Shown piece by piece: positions 53,587 to 62,450 of a DNA stretch of 64,000 nt (positions within the stretch are counted from its first letter, which is position 1; every line of letters begins with the position of its first letter). The stretch is from UBA1402 sp964488495. GTDB taxonomy: Bacteria > Bacteroidota > Bacteroidia > Bacteroidales > UBA1402. A model generated the notes under the pieces. That model was not told the origin of the DNA. It saw only the letters and a program-made list of their open reading frames with translations, and searched no databases. The DNA lies in contig CAZAUQ010000003.1 in the NCBI GenBank assembly GCA_964488495.1, positions 1 to 64,000 of the forward strand. Direction: 5' to 3'. The translations under genes and the position numbers were made by a program.

Positions 53587-54125
53587 GATTTATTGCCGAA
53601 AGGATTATTGAACTGATGAATAGTTACTGTGTTATATTGTAATGGCAAACTAAGTTCCTGATAAAAATAAATCAGATTGAAAAAAAAGTATTTCAAATTA
53701 ATTTCGTCAACAGAATAATACCCGTCTATCACATGACCACCATAACTTCCTTCCATCTTCACAATGCTATTATTGGAAAAATCAGCATATCGCTTTGGGT
53801 CATCAATAGGCCAATCTCCTCCTATTAATCCAACTCCAACAGAATCGGAATGACTCAATCCGGGAATAAAAGCCATGTCATGAAATTTGCCGATAAACAC
53901 ACTTGGCGTAAGACTTATAATAAAATTGCCAAAGTTATTGTAATATTCCTGTTCACCTAATGAACTTTTTCTTAGATGATTGGTTGATGAATTGGTTGTA
54001 TATAATACATCAAAAGCAAATGTGCCAGCTTTTTTTTCATTAGTATGTTCCTCCTTATTGCAGGACAGAACAAATAAAACAATGAAAAGTGCATAGAAAA
54101 CCGATTGTAATGTTTTTGCTTTCAT
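53587..54125 (-). pseudogene. 5' part of a lipoprotein gene, truncated by IS256 insertion
   Basis: From the ATG at 54125 the product has a lipoprotein signal (FIVLFVLSC, Cys22) and about 158 further residues of native sequence up to NNPFGNKS; the frame then runs 31 bases into the IS and stops at 53556. No domain is recognised. A promoter (TTTG, 20 bases, CAAATTTG) lies upstream. The fragment on the far side of the IS is in a different frame if the IS and one target copy are removed, so the two pieces may not be one gene. Confidence 0.65.
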
Positions 54126-54143
54126 ATTGTAGTTTTTTCTACT

Positions 54144-54175
54144 CAAATTTGCCTGTGCAGGCTCACAGAAACAAA
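54144..54175 (-). promoter_or_regulatory. promoter of truncated lipoprotein gene
   Basis: On the minus strand TTTG (54172-54175), 20 bases, CAAATTTG (54144-54151, one mismatch to TAnnTTTG), 18 bases before the ATG at 54125. Confidence 0.45.
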
Positions 54176-54293
54176 CAGGCAACGCCGGCGTCAAGTGCTG
54201 ACCAGCCGTGGATATCGGGAGGCTTAGTGGTAGTCGGTTTCGCGAAAGGAAGCGCTCTAAGGGCAGCTTCCAAATAAGCGTTCTCTGGATTAC
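54163..54293 (-). other. possible frameshifted 3' end of the adjacent susD gene
   Basis: Shifting by -1 at the susD stop opens 44 more codons (54297-54163) beginning VSNPENAYLEAALRAL. Joined to the preceding FFLPLPE this resembles the usual SusD ending, in which an LPxP motif is followed by an NP-containing stretch. It may be a frameshift mutation, sequencing error or chance. Confidence 0.4.
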
Positions 54294-55919
54294 TTACTCC
54301 GGCAGCGGCAAAAAGAACCCCGCCGACTCAATAGCAGCCTTTACCGTAGCCTTATCCGCCGACGCTTCAAAAGGAAACAACGAATTATTGCCCGGCTCAA
54401 ACTTGCGGCAAACCATCTCGCTCAAAAAAGCAGCCGGATCATCCCTGCGCCGGGCCACACGAACCAGATCAAACCAGCGATGCCCCTCAAACGCCAACTC
54501 CAAAGCAGCCTCCTGCATAATCTTATTCTCCACAAACAAAACAGAATCATCCAGCCCCGGCAATACCGCATTAAAAGTATAAGGCTCCAGATCCACCCGA
54601 CCGCGAATTCCCAGAGAAGTAGCATAAGCACTGTGATCAAAATTCACCATCTCAGGTTTACCCGCCAGCTCACTGCGTTTTACCAAGGTAGAATCGTTCA
54701 GATACAGCGGACGCGGCCCCCTGTTGATCATCTGCAAAGCCAGCCCCGGACGCCCCGTACGATTGATAGCCTCCGCATAGCGCAAATGATACATAGCCGC
54801 CCGTTCAATGACGATATTTTGTTCAACCGAATCGCTGGCAAACTTATTGATAAGCGGCTTGATCGTATTTTCGACAGCCTCGTTGTCCGGTACCCAGGCA
54901 CAACCAAAACCCCGTCGATCGCCCAATCTCTTCAGATCCAGATGGGTACTACCCACCGGCTGAGCAATCCAGTCCTCAATAATAGCCGACGAAGGCTTAA
55001 TCTTATTGCCGCCCTCTTTGCCAAAATACAGAGAACGCAGGCTGTTGGACTTACCGTAGGTCTTATCGTAAAAAATAGAAGCATTGTTCTCGTAAGTACG
55101 CGCATAAGACGAATTCTCGAAGATCTGAAACCAGGATATACTAACAGAGCCGTTGTCCTCGTAAGTGATGGAAAAGTTATCGTCGCAGATATAACTGTAA
55201 TCGTCCTTTTCGATAGCCCTTTTGTACCACAAAGCCGCGTTCTCGTAATCGTTGAGCCATAAATAACATTCCCCCAGCAAAAACTCATTGCCCGGAATCA
55301 TTTTGCCCACCCGAATGCTGTTCATCCGGCGAAAAGGACGGGGAATGTGCAAAATATCCTGCAGCTGGGCAATCAGCAAGGGCAGGAGCTCAGCCTGGCT
55401 CTTTAGAGGATAATCGGCAGTAAGCGCCTCGTCGGTATCGAGTATACAATGCTCAAAATAAGGCACCGAACCATAAATCTTGCTCATCTGCAAATACGTC
55501 CAGGCCCTTATGGACACTGCCGCAGCATAATCCTGCAACAAAGCCTTGTCGCCCACCAGAGTATCCATGTGCTGAATCATATAGTTGCAATCGTTGATGA
55601 TGCGATAAAAGCCGGTAGTTTTCAGATAAGGATTGCCGGCACTGACCCTGTGTTCGTTGATTTCCCTTAGGTCCTGATCGGCACTGGGAGTCAGATCCAT
55701 CAGATCGGCCTGCAATTCGCCCAGCAACACGCAGACAGGGCCGATGTCCTGCATGCCCGACAACAAGCCAAACACCGAATAAACAGAATCGTTGGGCGTA
55801 TTCAGCCGGTTATCTTCGATGTCGAGGTAAACCCCGGAATCAATTTCAAAAAAGTGGGAGCAGGAAAACCCCCAAACAGTCAGGAGGAAAAGAAGGATTA
55901 TGTGAAGAAAAGTTTTCAT
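54294..55919 (-). CDS. RagB/SusD-family nutrient-binding lipoprotein
   Basis: The 541-residue surface lipoprotein (signal ending WGFSC, Cys20) has the SusD layout: N-terminal TPR-helical half with FYRIINDCNYMIQHMD and SIRAWTYLQMSKIYGSVPYF, and a C-terminal RagB/SusD domain with RGRVDLEPYTFNAV and ELAFEGHRWFDLVRVARR. It partners the SusC ten bases upstream, capping the barrel and binding the glycan. The protein ends abruptly at FFLPLPE, before the usual tail, which suggests a frameshift (see 54163-54293). It is the last gene of the operon. Confidence 0.92.
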   Translation of the reverse strand: MKTFLHIILLFLLTVWGFSCSHFFEIDSGVYLDIEDNRLNTPNDSVYSVFGLLSGMQDIGPVCVLLGELQADLMDLTPSADQDLREINEHRVSAGNPYLKTTGFYRIINDCNYMIQHMDTLVGDKALLQDYAAAVSIRAWTYLQMSKIYGSVPYFEHCILDTDEALTADYPLKSQAELLPLLIAQLQDILHIPRPFRRMNSIRVGKMIPGNEFLLGECYLWLNDYENAALWYKRAIEKDDYSYICDDNFSITYEDNGSVSISWFQIFENSSYARTYENNASIFYDKTYGKSNSLRSLYFGKEGGNKIKPSSAIIEDWIAQPVGSTHLDLKRLGDRRGFGCAWVPDNEAVENTIKPLINKFASDSVEQNIVIERAAMYHLRYAEAINRTGRPGLALQMINRGPRPLYLNDSTLVKRSELAGKPEMVNFDHSAYATSLGIRGRVDLEPYTFNAVLPGLDDSVLFVENKIMQEAALELAFEGHRWFDLVRVARRRDDPAAFLSEMVCRKFEPGNNSLFPFEASADKATVKAAIESAGFFLPLPE

Positions 55920-55929
55920 AGTTCTTTGC

Positions 55930-58900
55930 TTAGAGATTGACTTTAATACCGGCCATAAAAGATCGTGACTGAGGCAGGTAGCCCCGGTCGATGCCCTGCA
56001 GCAAGCTGTAATTGGAATGACTCAGGTCGGGATCCCTGCCCAGGTAATTGGTCCAGGTGATGAGGTTTTCGGCATAAACAAACACCCGCAGGCCGTCCAG
56101 GAAGAAGATTTCGCCGGGAGCCGCCCACTCAAGGCCTAATTTCTGAAGTTTCAGGTAGGAACCGTCTTCGATCCAGCGATCAGAGAAACGGGCATTGCCC
56201 CTGGGGTCATTGTACGCAGCCCTGGGTATGTCGGTGGGATGGCCCTGGCCTTTCCAGCGGTTCAGCACGCTTGCAGACTGGTTGTTGAAACTGTCCATAG
56301 CTTCCATACGAGCCCGGAGGTGATTGTAGATATCGTTGCCGTACATTCCGCTGAATACCGCATCGAGGCTGAAGCCGGCGTAACTCAGACGGGTGGACAG
56401 CGTTCCGTAAAAATCGGGATTGGGATCGCCAATAATATAGCGGTCGTTTTCGTCTATCCAGCCATCGTTGTTTTTATCGGAAAAATGCATGTCACCGGCC
56501 TCGAATTGATAGACTGTGGTATTGTTGTACAAAGTCTTGAGGTTGGCAGCCTGTGCTTCTTCGTAGGTGCTGAAAACGCCTTCGGTCCGGTAGCCGTAGA
56601 ATACCCCCAGGGGATTTCCCTGACGTGACAGGATGGTAGCTCCGGAATACTCGGTGTAAATATCGTTGGGTAAATCCTTCAGCGTGTTTATGTAATGCCC
56701 CAGGCTGGCTTGCAGGCTCCATTTGAATTTCCGGGTATCAATCAACCTCAGATTCAGGGAGGCTTCCAATCCCCGGTTTTGCAAGGAGCCTTCGTTCACC
56801 CAGACGTAATCAAAACCGGAAATTTCTTTGGCCTGACGCATGGTGATTAAATCACGGGTATTATGCTGATAGAGGTCAATCGACAAGGCCAGCCTTTCTC
56901 TGAACAAAGCCAGATCCAGGCCTAGGTTCAGCTTGTCGGTGGTTTCGTACTTCAATTCCTCGTTGTTGAGGTTTCTCAGGCTGAGGCCCATCATGTTCAT
57001 ATAAGTGACCGAGCCGAAATAAGCGCGCGGATTGGCCGAACCCAGGTCGTCGCTGCCGTTGCGGCCGGCACTGACTCTGAGTTTGAGCAGATCTACAGCC
57101 TGCACCCCGGCCATGAATTTTTCGGACGACAGCAACCAGGAAGCGCCGGCAGAGGGGAAGAGCCCGCCGGGGTGTTGACTGCCGGTTCTGGAGCTGGCAT
57201 CGGCCGAAAGGTTGAACGAGAAGCTGTATCTGTTTTTCAGGTTGTATTGGGCGTCCAGGTAGGCAGAGCCCCAGAGCCACTGGCTGTATTCGTTAAAGAT
57301 AGCCTTGGCCAGCAGGTTGTTGGTGAGGTAGATAAATTTGTCTTCCACGGTGTTGTAGCCCGAACCTCCCTGCGAGAGATAGTTATTGGAATGATAACGT
57401 ACACCCGCGTTAAGCCTGAGTTGATGAATGTAATTCCAGACTTCCTGATATTGGGCGTTTAGGTTGGTGTATACGCCAATGTAGCGGGCCGAGCGGTTTT
57501 GAACGTAGTTTTTGGAATTTTGCCTGATGCGTTCCAATTCCACAGAGGTCACTCCGTAATCGGGCAGAAAATACGATTCGGTCAGCTTGTCGGTATTATA
57601 GCCGAAAATACCGGTAAACAACAATTGTTTGTTCAGGGCATATTCCAGTTTACCGTTCAGATCTACCCTTTGCTGAGAATTTTCACCCAAGCCCCGGAGC
57701 AGGATGGACACGGGATTGCTGAGGCCCCAGAAATCTTCGTCGGCGTCTGTGGGCAGGCGGCTGCCGTCGTCACCGAGCAGATAGGGAGAGACCAGAGGCG
57801 ATTTGATCAGCGAGAGGTAAGTGGGCGAAGAGAGTTGCAGACAACCGTCGTCGCGCAATTTTTTGTTCACTTGGCTAAACGAAAGGCCCAGGGTAAAGAG
57901 CAGCTTGTCGGTAAACTTGATATCGCTGTTGAAGCGTGAACTGAAGCGGTTCATGCCTCCTGTTTTCATGGTGCTTTCCATATCGTCGTAACCTATGGAA
58001 ATGGCATAACCGGCAATGTCGTCGCCACCGGTCACCTGGCCGTAATAGCTTTGAACCAGGGCGTTTTGAAAAATTTCGTCCTGCCAGTTGGTGTTGTTGT
58101 GGAAAGTGTTGTAGTAAGGTCTGGAAGGATCGTCGCTCAGGTAGAGTTGATCCTGAATTTCCTGTTCGGTATAGCCTGCGCCTCCTATTTGTTCTACAGC
58201 ATAGGCTCTGTAATCGCTGCTCTGCAGGACGGGAATTTGCCGGGGAGCCGAAATCACGCCCAAGGAAGTGCTGACAGAAATACGCGAAGTTTGTTCCTTC
58301 GCTCTTTTGGTTCTGATCAGGATAGCTCCGTTGGCTGCCTTGATGCCGTAGAGAGCATAGGCATCGCGGATCAGGGTGATGCTTTCGATGTCTTCGGGAT
58401 TGATGGTGCTGAGCGGATCGCTGTAATTACCTTCGATGATGCTGTGTTTGTTGGTGAGCGTTTCGTAGGGAACGCCGTCGATGATGTAGAGCGGCTGGGA
58501 ACTGCCGTAGAAGCTGTTGAGCCCTCTCAGATAGGTGTTTTTACCACTGGCGGGAGCTGCCGAACGCGTTATGCTGCGCAGTACTCCAAGCTCCTGCTGA
58601 ATATTCCCGACCAGGTTTAGGCTTTGCGCGGGCGATTCTAGCCGAAAACCGCTAATGGCATGGGGACTTGATTGCAGGCTTTGTTCTCCAAAAGGAAATT
58701 CCACCCGGGGATTCAGACTTTTGAAATCGTCCGATACGAGCAGTACGGTAATGCTGCTGCGTCCTTTCAGGGCCAGGGTTTTGACCTGATAACCCCAGGC
58801 GCTGACCCGGAGCACGGTATTTTCGTCGGGCACTTCGATGCTGAAACTTCCGTCTTCGTCACTGATGGCCGAGGAGAAATTTTCCACACTGATTTGAGCT

Positions 58901-59040
58901 GCGTATACCGGCGTTTTGCCCGTTGCATCCAATACTTTACCCTCTACTGTCCATGAGGGAGCAGCCAGGCTGCCTGTACTGAAAAGCATACAAACAGAAA
59001 AGATACTCCAAAATGACCTTATTTTGTTTCTTGCTGACAT
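55930..59040 (-). CDS. SusC/RagA-family TonB-dependent outer-membrane transporter
   Basis: The 1036-residue protein has a signal peptide, a CarboxypepD_reg-like domain (VEGKVLDATGKTPVYAAQIS, residues about 30-105), a plug domain with the SusC hallmark LRGLNSFYGSSQPLYIIDGV and ESITLIRDAYALYGIKAANGAI, and a TonB-dependent beta barrel ending FMAGIKVNL. It imports oligomers captured by SusD, powered by TonB-ExbBD. It starts six bases after the fasciclin gene and ends ten bases before susD. The substrate is unknown; no glycosidase is inside the operon. Confidence 0.95.
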   Translation of the reverse strand: MSARNKIRSFWSIFSVCMLFSTGSLAAPSWTVEGKVLDATGKTPVYAAQISVENFSSAISDEDGSFSIEVPDENTVLRVSAWGYQVKTLALKGRSSITVLLVSDDFKSLNPRVEFPFGEQSLQSSPHAISGFRLESPAQSLNLVGNIQQELGVLRSITRSAAPASGKNTYLRGLNSFYGSSQPLYIIDGVPYETLTNKHSIIEGNYSDPLSTINPEDIESITLIRDAYALYGIKAANGAILIRTKRAKEQTSRISVSTSLGVISAPRQIPVLQSSDYRAYAVEQIGGAGYTEQEIQDQLYLSDDPSRPYYNTFHNNTNWQDEIFQNALVQSYYGQVTGGDDIAGYAISIGYDDMESTMKTGGMNRFSSRFNSDIKFTDKLLFTLGLSFSQVNKKLRDDGCLQLSSPTYLSLIKSPLVSPYLLGDDGSRLPTDADEDFWGLSNPVSILLRGLGENSQQRVDLNGKLEYALNKQLLFTGIFGYNTDKLTESYFLPDYGVTSVELERIRQNSKNYVQNRSARYIGVYTNLNAQYQEVWNYIHQLRLNAGVRYHSNNYLSQGGSGYNTVEDKFIYLTNNLLAKAIFNEYSQWLWGSAYLDAQYNLKNRYSFSFNLSADASSRTGSQHPGGLFPSAGASWLLSSEKFMAGVQAVDLLKLRVSAGRNGSDDLGSANPRAYFGSVTYMNMMGLSLRNLNNEELKYETTDKLNLGLDLALFRERLALSIDLYQHNTRDLITMRQAKEISGFDYVWVNEGSLQNRGLEASLNLRLIDTRKFKWSLQASLGHYINTLKDLPNDIYTEYSGATILSRQGNPLGVFYGYRTEGVFSTYEEAQAANLKTLYNNTTVYQFEAGDMHFSDKNNDGWIDENDRYIIGDPNPDFYGTLSTRLSYAGFSLDAVFSGMYGNDIYNHLRARMEAMDSFNNQSASVLNRWKGQGHPTDIPRAAYNDPRGNARFSDRWIEDGSYLKLQKLGLEWAAPGEIFFLDGLRVFVYAENLITWTNYLGRDPDLSHSNYSLLQGIDRGYLPQSRSFMAGIKVNL

Positions 59041-59046
59041 AATAGC

Positions 59047-60588
59047 TTAAAAATTAGGGGTTTTACCTGCCGGCACCAGACGAATGTTGTCGATGCGAAC
59101 GTTGCGTTTGTATTTATTCCGTTGTGCGGTGGGTACTTTAATGGTGATGCTCAGGGAGACTTCGCTGTCGAAAGTAGGAATGTTGACTTCGCTGCCGGCC
59201 TGAACGAGGTGCAAGGTTGTGGAATCGGTTTCCTGTGCTTTGTTCAGGTTGACATTTCTGGAAAAATGTCCATTCTTGTAACTCATGGCGAAATCCAGCA
59301 GGGTTTTTTCGTTTACGTTGGTGCTGTCTTCGGCATTGCCCGGCACTACGGTGCAGTAGATGTCGTATTTGGCCGAAAGTATGCTGTCTCCGAAATTGAC
59401 GGTCAGTTTGGGGTCGCGGCTGGCGGAGTTTTCGGTAATGTAGAAATAGCCGCCCGAAATACCCTTGATCTTGGTTTTTTCACCGGGATAGAGCAAGGTA
59501 TAATTGGCCGTAGTTACGTTCTCGGGGGTACAGACCTCTTCCACTTCGAACACCATTTCGCGGTAGACCAGCTCGTAGGGGTCGAAACGCAGGGAATCGA
59601 CTATAAAGAGGTCTCCGTTGCTGGTTTCGATGCGATGGCCGCTGAACAATTCTTCGGGATTGCTGAAACGATAGCCGAAAGTGGAAATTACCACAGTGTC
59701 GGTGAGCGTTTCGTAGCCGCCTTTAAACAGCAGGTTTTTGATCAGTGCCAGATTGGTGCGGGTGCGTTGTATGGAGTCTTTATTCATTGTAACGGTGGGA
59801 CCTCCGTTGGATTTATAAAAGCTTTTGTAGTAATCGAACGCTTTTTCCAAGGCCTGGTTAGTGGGAGCGATCATGGTGAATTTCTGGTCTTCGTTGTATA
59901 TTTTTCCTATACGGCGAAGCAGGGTATTATCCTGAATCAACACCGTATCGTAGACATGATTGCCCATGGAATCCACACCAATGCGTTTGCTGCGTACCTT
60001 GTCCATATAGGTGGAGTCGTAGAAATTGTAGGCTTGCAGCAACAGGCTAAGTTCCGGCAGTTTTTCGATGTATTCCCAAATATTGTATTCAAAAGGCACA
60101 AAGCCGCTAAGCCCGTGTAAGACTCCGTTGGAACAGACCCGGTCGGCCGGATCCAGCTCAAAACCGCCGAAGACAAAAACATCGTTGCCCTCTTGGCCGA
60201 AGTTGATGTATTTCCCGTTGAGCATCATTACGTTGCTGCCCGAATAGGCCTCGGAAGTAGAGTGTAAAAACCAGGCGATGTGGTTGTGAACCACGTCCTT
60301 AATAAAGGCTGTATCGCTTGAGTTGTAAACGGAATCGGGAATAAAGTCGTTGTGGGGAGCCCATACCGTGTAAGAGCCCGAACCGGCCAGTTTGTGCTGC
60401 AAGCCGGCGATCTCGATAAGATTCACAAAACGGCTGTAGGAGGGATCGGCCTTGAGCGTGGTCAGCAGGTCTTCGCCCCCCAGGCTTTTGTTGTAGCTGT
60501 AATGCTGGTTCCAGCTGTCCTGACAGGCTACGACAGTCAGCAAGAGCAGGGGTAATGACCAGGCGATGTATTTTACTGTTTTTTTCAT
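59047..60588 (-). CDS. fasciclin-domain lipoprotein
   Basis: The 513-residue lipoprotein (signal ending LLTVVAC, Cys22) carries two fasciclin-like (FAS1) domains: one around residues 35-170 (LIEIAGLQHKLAGSGSYTVWAPHNDF) and a second around 180-340 with FTMIAPTNQALEKAF. A C-terminal beta domain follows. FAS1 domains mediate adhesion or ligand binding. In Bacteroidota such proteins occur beside SusCD pairs and may act as surface glycan-binding accessories; that role is inferred. It starts ten bases after the other fasciclin gene and ends six before susC. Confidence 0.88.
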   Translation of the reverse strand: MKKTVKYIAWSLPLLLLTVVACQDSWNQHYSYNKSLGGEDLLTTLKADPSYSRFVNLIEIAGLQHKLAGSGSYTVWAPHNDFIPDSVYNSSDTAFIKDVVHNHIAWFLHSTSEAYSGSNVMMLNGKYINFGQEGNDVFVFGGFELDPADRVCSNGVLHGLSGFVPFEYNIWEYIEKLPELSLLLQAYNFYDSTYMDKVRSKRIGVDSMGNHVYDTVLIQDNTLLRRIGKIYNEDQKFTMIAPTNQALEKAFDYYKSFYKSNGGPTVTMNKDSIQRTRTNLALIKNLLFKGGYETLTDTVVISTFGYRFSNPEELFSGHRIETSNGDLFIVDSLRFDPYELVYREMVFEVEEVCTPENVTTANYTLLYPGEKTKIKGISGGYFYITENSASRDPKLTVNFGDSILSAKYDIYCTVVPGNAEDSTNVNEKTLLDFAMSYKNGHFSRNVNLNKAQETDSTTLHLVQAGSEVNIPTFDSEVSLSITIKVPTAQRNKYKRNVRIDNIRLVPAGKTPNF

Positions 60589-60598
60589 AGTGCAGTGA

Positions 60599-62449
60599 TT
60601 AATCGTATCCTTCTTCGGCAACCATTTCGATGGGAATGTATTCAACAAAATTCAGGGATAATTGCCCCGGTTCAACGGTTTTGAGGCGGATCCAGTGCGG
60701 CTCCATCCCGGTAAAGTTGTAAACGCCCAAAATGCGACGCATACGGTCGGTACGGGTGTAGGCCGTATTGTTTCCGTTGGCATCGGTAATGTGGGTGGGA
60801 AATGACATAAAACCGTTATTGTAGAGCACTTTGCGGGCAGTCTGTTCGTCCATACCGCTGATACCGTAGTTTTCGGTGGGCAGGAAACTCAGAGGCACTC
60901 CTGCCGGTATGCCGTCGAAATACAACTGGGCCATGCCCCGGTACTGATTGGTGGTGAAACCGAAACGTATTTCCCAGGTTCCCACCGGTACAGGCGGAAT
61001 GCGCAGATGTACGTCGTAGCGAGTGTTGGCGTACTCAGTGGCGCTGTTGCATTGTTCCCAGTTTTCGGCCTGATAACCCATGCCTATCAAAATTTCGTCC
61101 CAGTGGTGCCGTATCCATGAACCGGTGTAATCGTAACGGGGCAGTACAAAGCCTGCATCGCCGTAGATGATCATATTATCAAAATACTGGGGCCCTCCCA
61201 GACGGGCATCGGGCAGTTCAAGTACTTTTTGGCCTCTTGCTCCGTAATTCATCAATTCCGGCAGGAAACTGGCCACGTTGAAACGCATTTTTTTGTGGAA
61301 ATAGCTTGCCTGATCGGGTATTTCCATCATCCCCTCCAGTTCGTGAATTACCCCGTTTCCTGCTTTAACATCCTGAAAAGCGGTTTCGGCGGTGAGGAAG
61401 GTTCCGGTGTTCTCGACGATGGTATCTCCTCTCATTTCGGGGTTGAATACGATTCTGCCCTTGGCTTTGCGATATTCCAGCAATGTGTTGGGGTACATGG
61501 TTTCGATGATTTCGTAACCGTCTCCAAAGCCGTCGCGCCGGGCGTAATTTTCAAAGTCCTTTTTATAATAAACTCTGTCCAGGCAGTGGTAGGCTATGTA
61601 GCGGTACAGACTGCTTTGGGGATCGTCGATCGGCAGGGCGGGATCGCCGTAGCCTTTGTTGTCGCACCACTGTTTGAGGTCGTCCAGACTGCGGATATCG
61701 GCCAGACGGGCATAGGTGCTGTCGCTTTCGGCAAAAATGGTAAACTTGTAATAGCGGGGAATGATAATCTTGGCCCCTGTTTTTACGCTGTAATAAGAAT
61801 ATTCGGTCAGGTCTTCGGTTTTGTGCATCAAGCTGGCAATACCGGTTTCCTTAAGCGCCTGGCTGAAAATGCTGAAGCGGTCTTTGAGGCTTTCTGCTGC
61901 GAATTTCTGGTCTATAGTGGCTGTGTCGGGCAACATAATGGCATCGGTCAGGTGAACTACACCGTTACGCAGCTCCATATCCCACATCAGCAGGCGTGCC
62001 ATACCGTTGATGACGATATCGCCCAGCGAATCGTAACGCACCTGCAACTGGTCGTTTACCATGTTGTTGGAACGCAGGCGCGAAGAGGTGAAATCGACTG
62101 TCTGAATGGCATCGTTTTCGATGAGCTGGTACAAGACAATATTTTTGAGCGAGTCTAGGGGAAAATTATCGAGGCTGCCATACTTGGAAGAGGCAAAAAA
62201 GTTTCTGACTGCCTGGTTGGTAGGGGCGAAACAGGTGTATTCCCCATAGGATTTGAGCATGCCCATAACCTCGGTTTTGGTCAGGACTTTGGAGAATTCC
62301 TCGAATATGGTATCGTTTTCGAAAAATTCTCCAATGGTTTCCAGCTTTTTGGTGTAAATGTTTTCTCCCGGCTCGAAGAAACAGGATTCCAGTGCCAAAA
62401 GCAGGGGAAAACACAACAGGATAACTATATATGGCTTTTTCGTTCTCAT
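60599..62449 (-). CDS. fasciclin-domain lipoprotein
   Basis: The 616-residue lipoprotein (signal ending LLALESC, Cys23) has an N-terminal FAS1 domain with LKSYGEYTCFAPTNQAVRNFF and VVHLTDAIMLPDTATID, a second, less regular FAS1-like region with GNGVIHELEGMMEIP, and a C-terminal beta-sandwich (DVHLRIPPVPVGTWEIRFGF) resembling a carbohydrate-binding or galactose-binding fold. It begins one base before the susD2 stop, separated by a single base. Together with the following gene it is the second of a fasciclin pair nested between two SusD genes. Confidence 0.87.
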   Translation of the reverse strand: MRTKKPYIVILLCFPLLLALESCFFEPGENIYTKKLETIGEFFENDTIFEEFSKVLTKTEVMGMLKSYGEYTCFAPTNQAVRNFFASSKYGSLDNFPLDSLKNIVLYQLIENDAIQTVDFTSSRLRSNNMVNDQLQVRYDSLGDIVINGMARLLMWDMELRNGVVHLTDAIMLPDTATIDQKFAAESLKDRFSIFSQALKETGIASLMHKTEDLTEYSYYSVKTGAKIIIPRYYKFTIFAESDSTYARLADIRSLDDLKQWCDNKGYGDPALPIDDPQSSLYRYIAYHCLDRVYYKKDFENYARRDGFGDGYEIIETMYPNTLLEYRKAKGRIVFNPEMRGDTIVENTGTFLTAETAFQDVKAGNGVIHELEGMMEIPDQASYFHKKMRFNVASFLPELMNYGARGQKVLELPDARLGGPQYFDNMIIYGDAGFVLPRYDYTGSWIRHHWDEILIGMGYQAENWEQCNSATEYANTRYDVHLRIPPVPVGTWEIRFGFTTNQYRGMAQLYFDGIPAGVPLSFLPTENYGISGMDEQTARKVLYNNGFMSFPTHITDANGNNTAYTRTDRMRRILGVYNFTGMEPHWIRLKTVEPGQLSLNFVEYIPIEMVAEEGYD

Positions 62450-62450
62450 A

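Noticed and set aside
54166..54194. ATG at 54194 as start of the IS-truncated lipoprotein
   Set aside because: The lipoprotein signal begins at the ATG at 54125, placed correctly after a promoter.
54480..55262. 260-codon rightward frame opposite susD
   Set aside because: It is the shadow of a clear SusD gene and has no domain or start context.
59122..60120. 332-codon rightward frame opposite a fasciclin gene
   Set aside because: It is antisense to a lipoprotein gene with recognisable FAS1 motifs.
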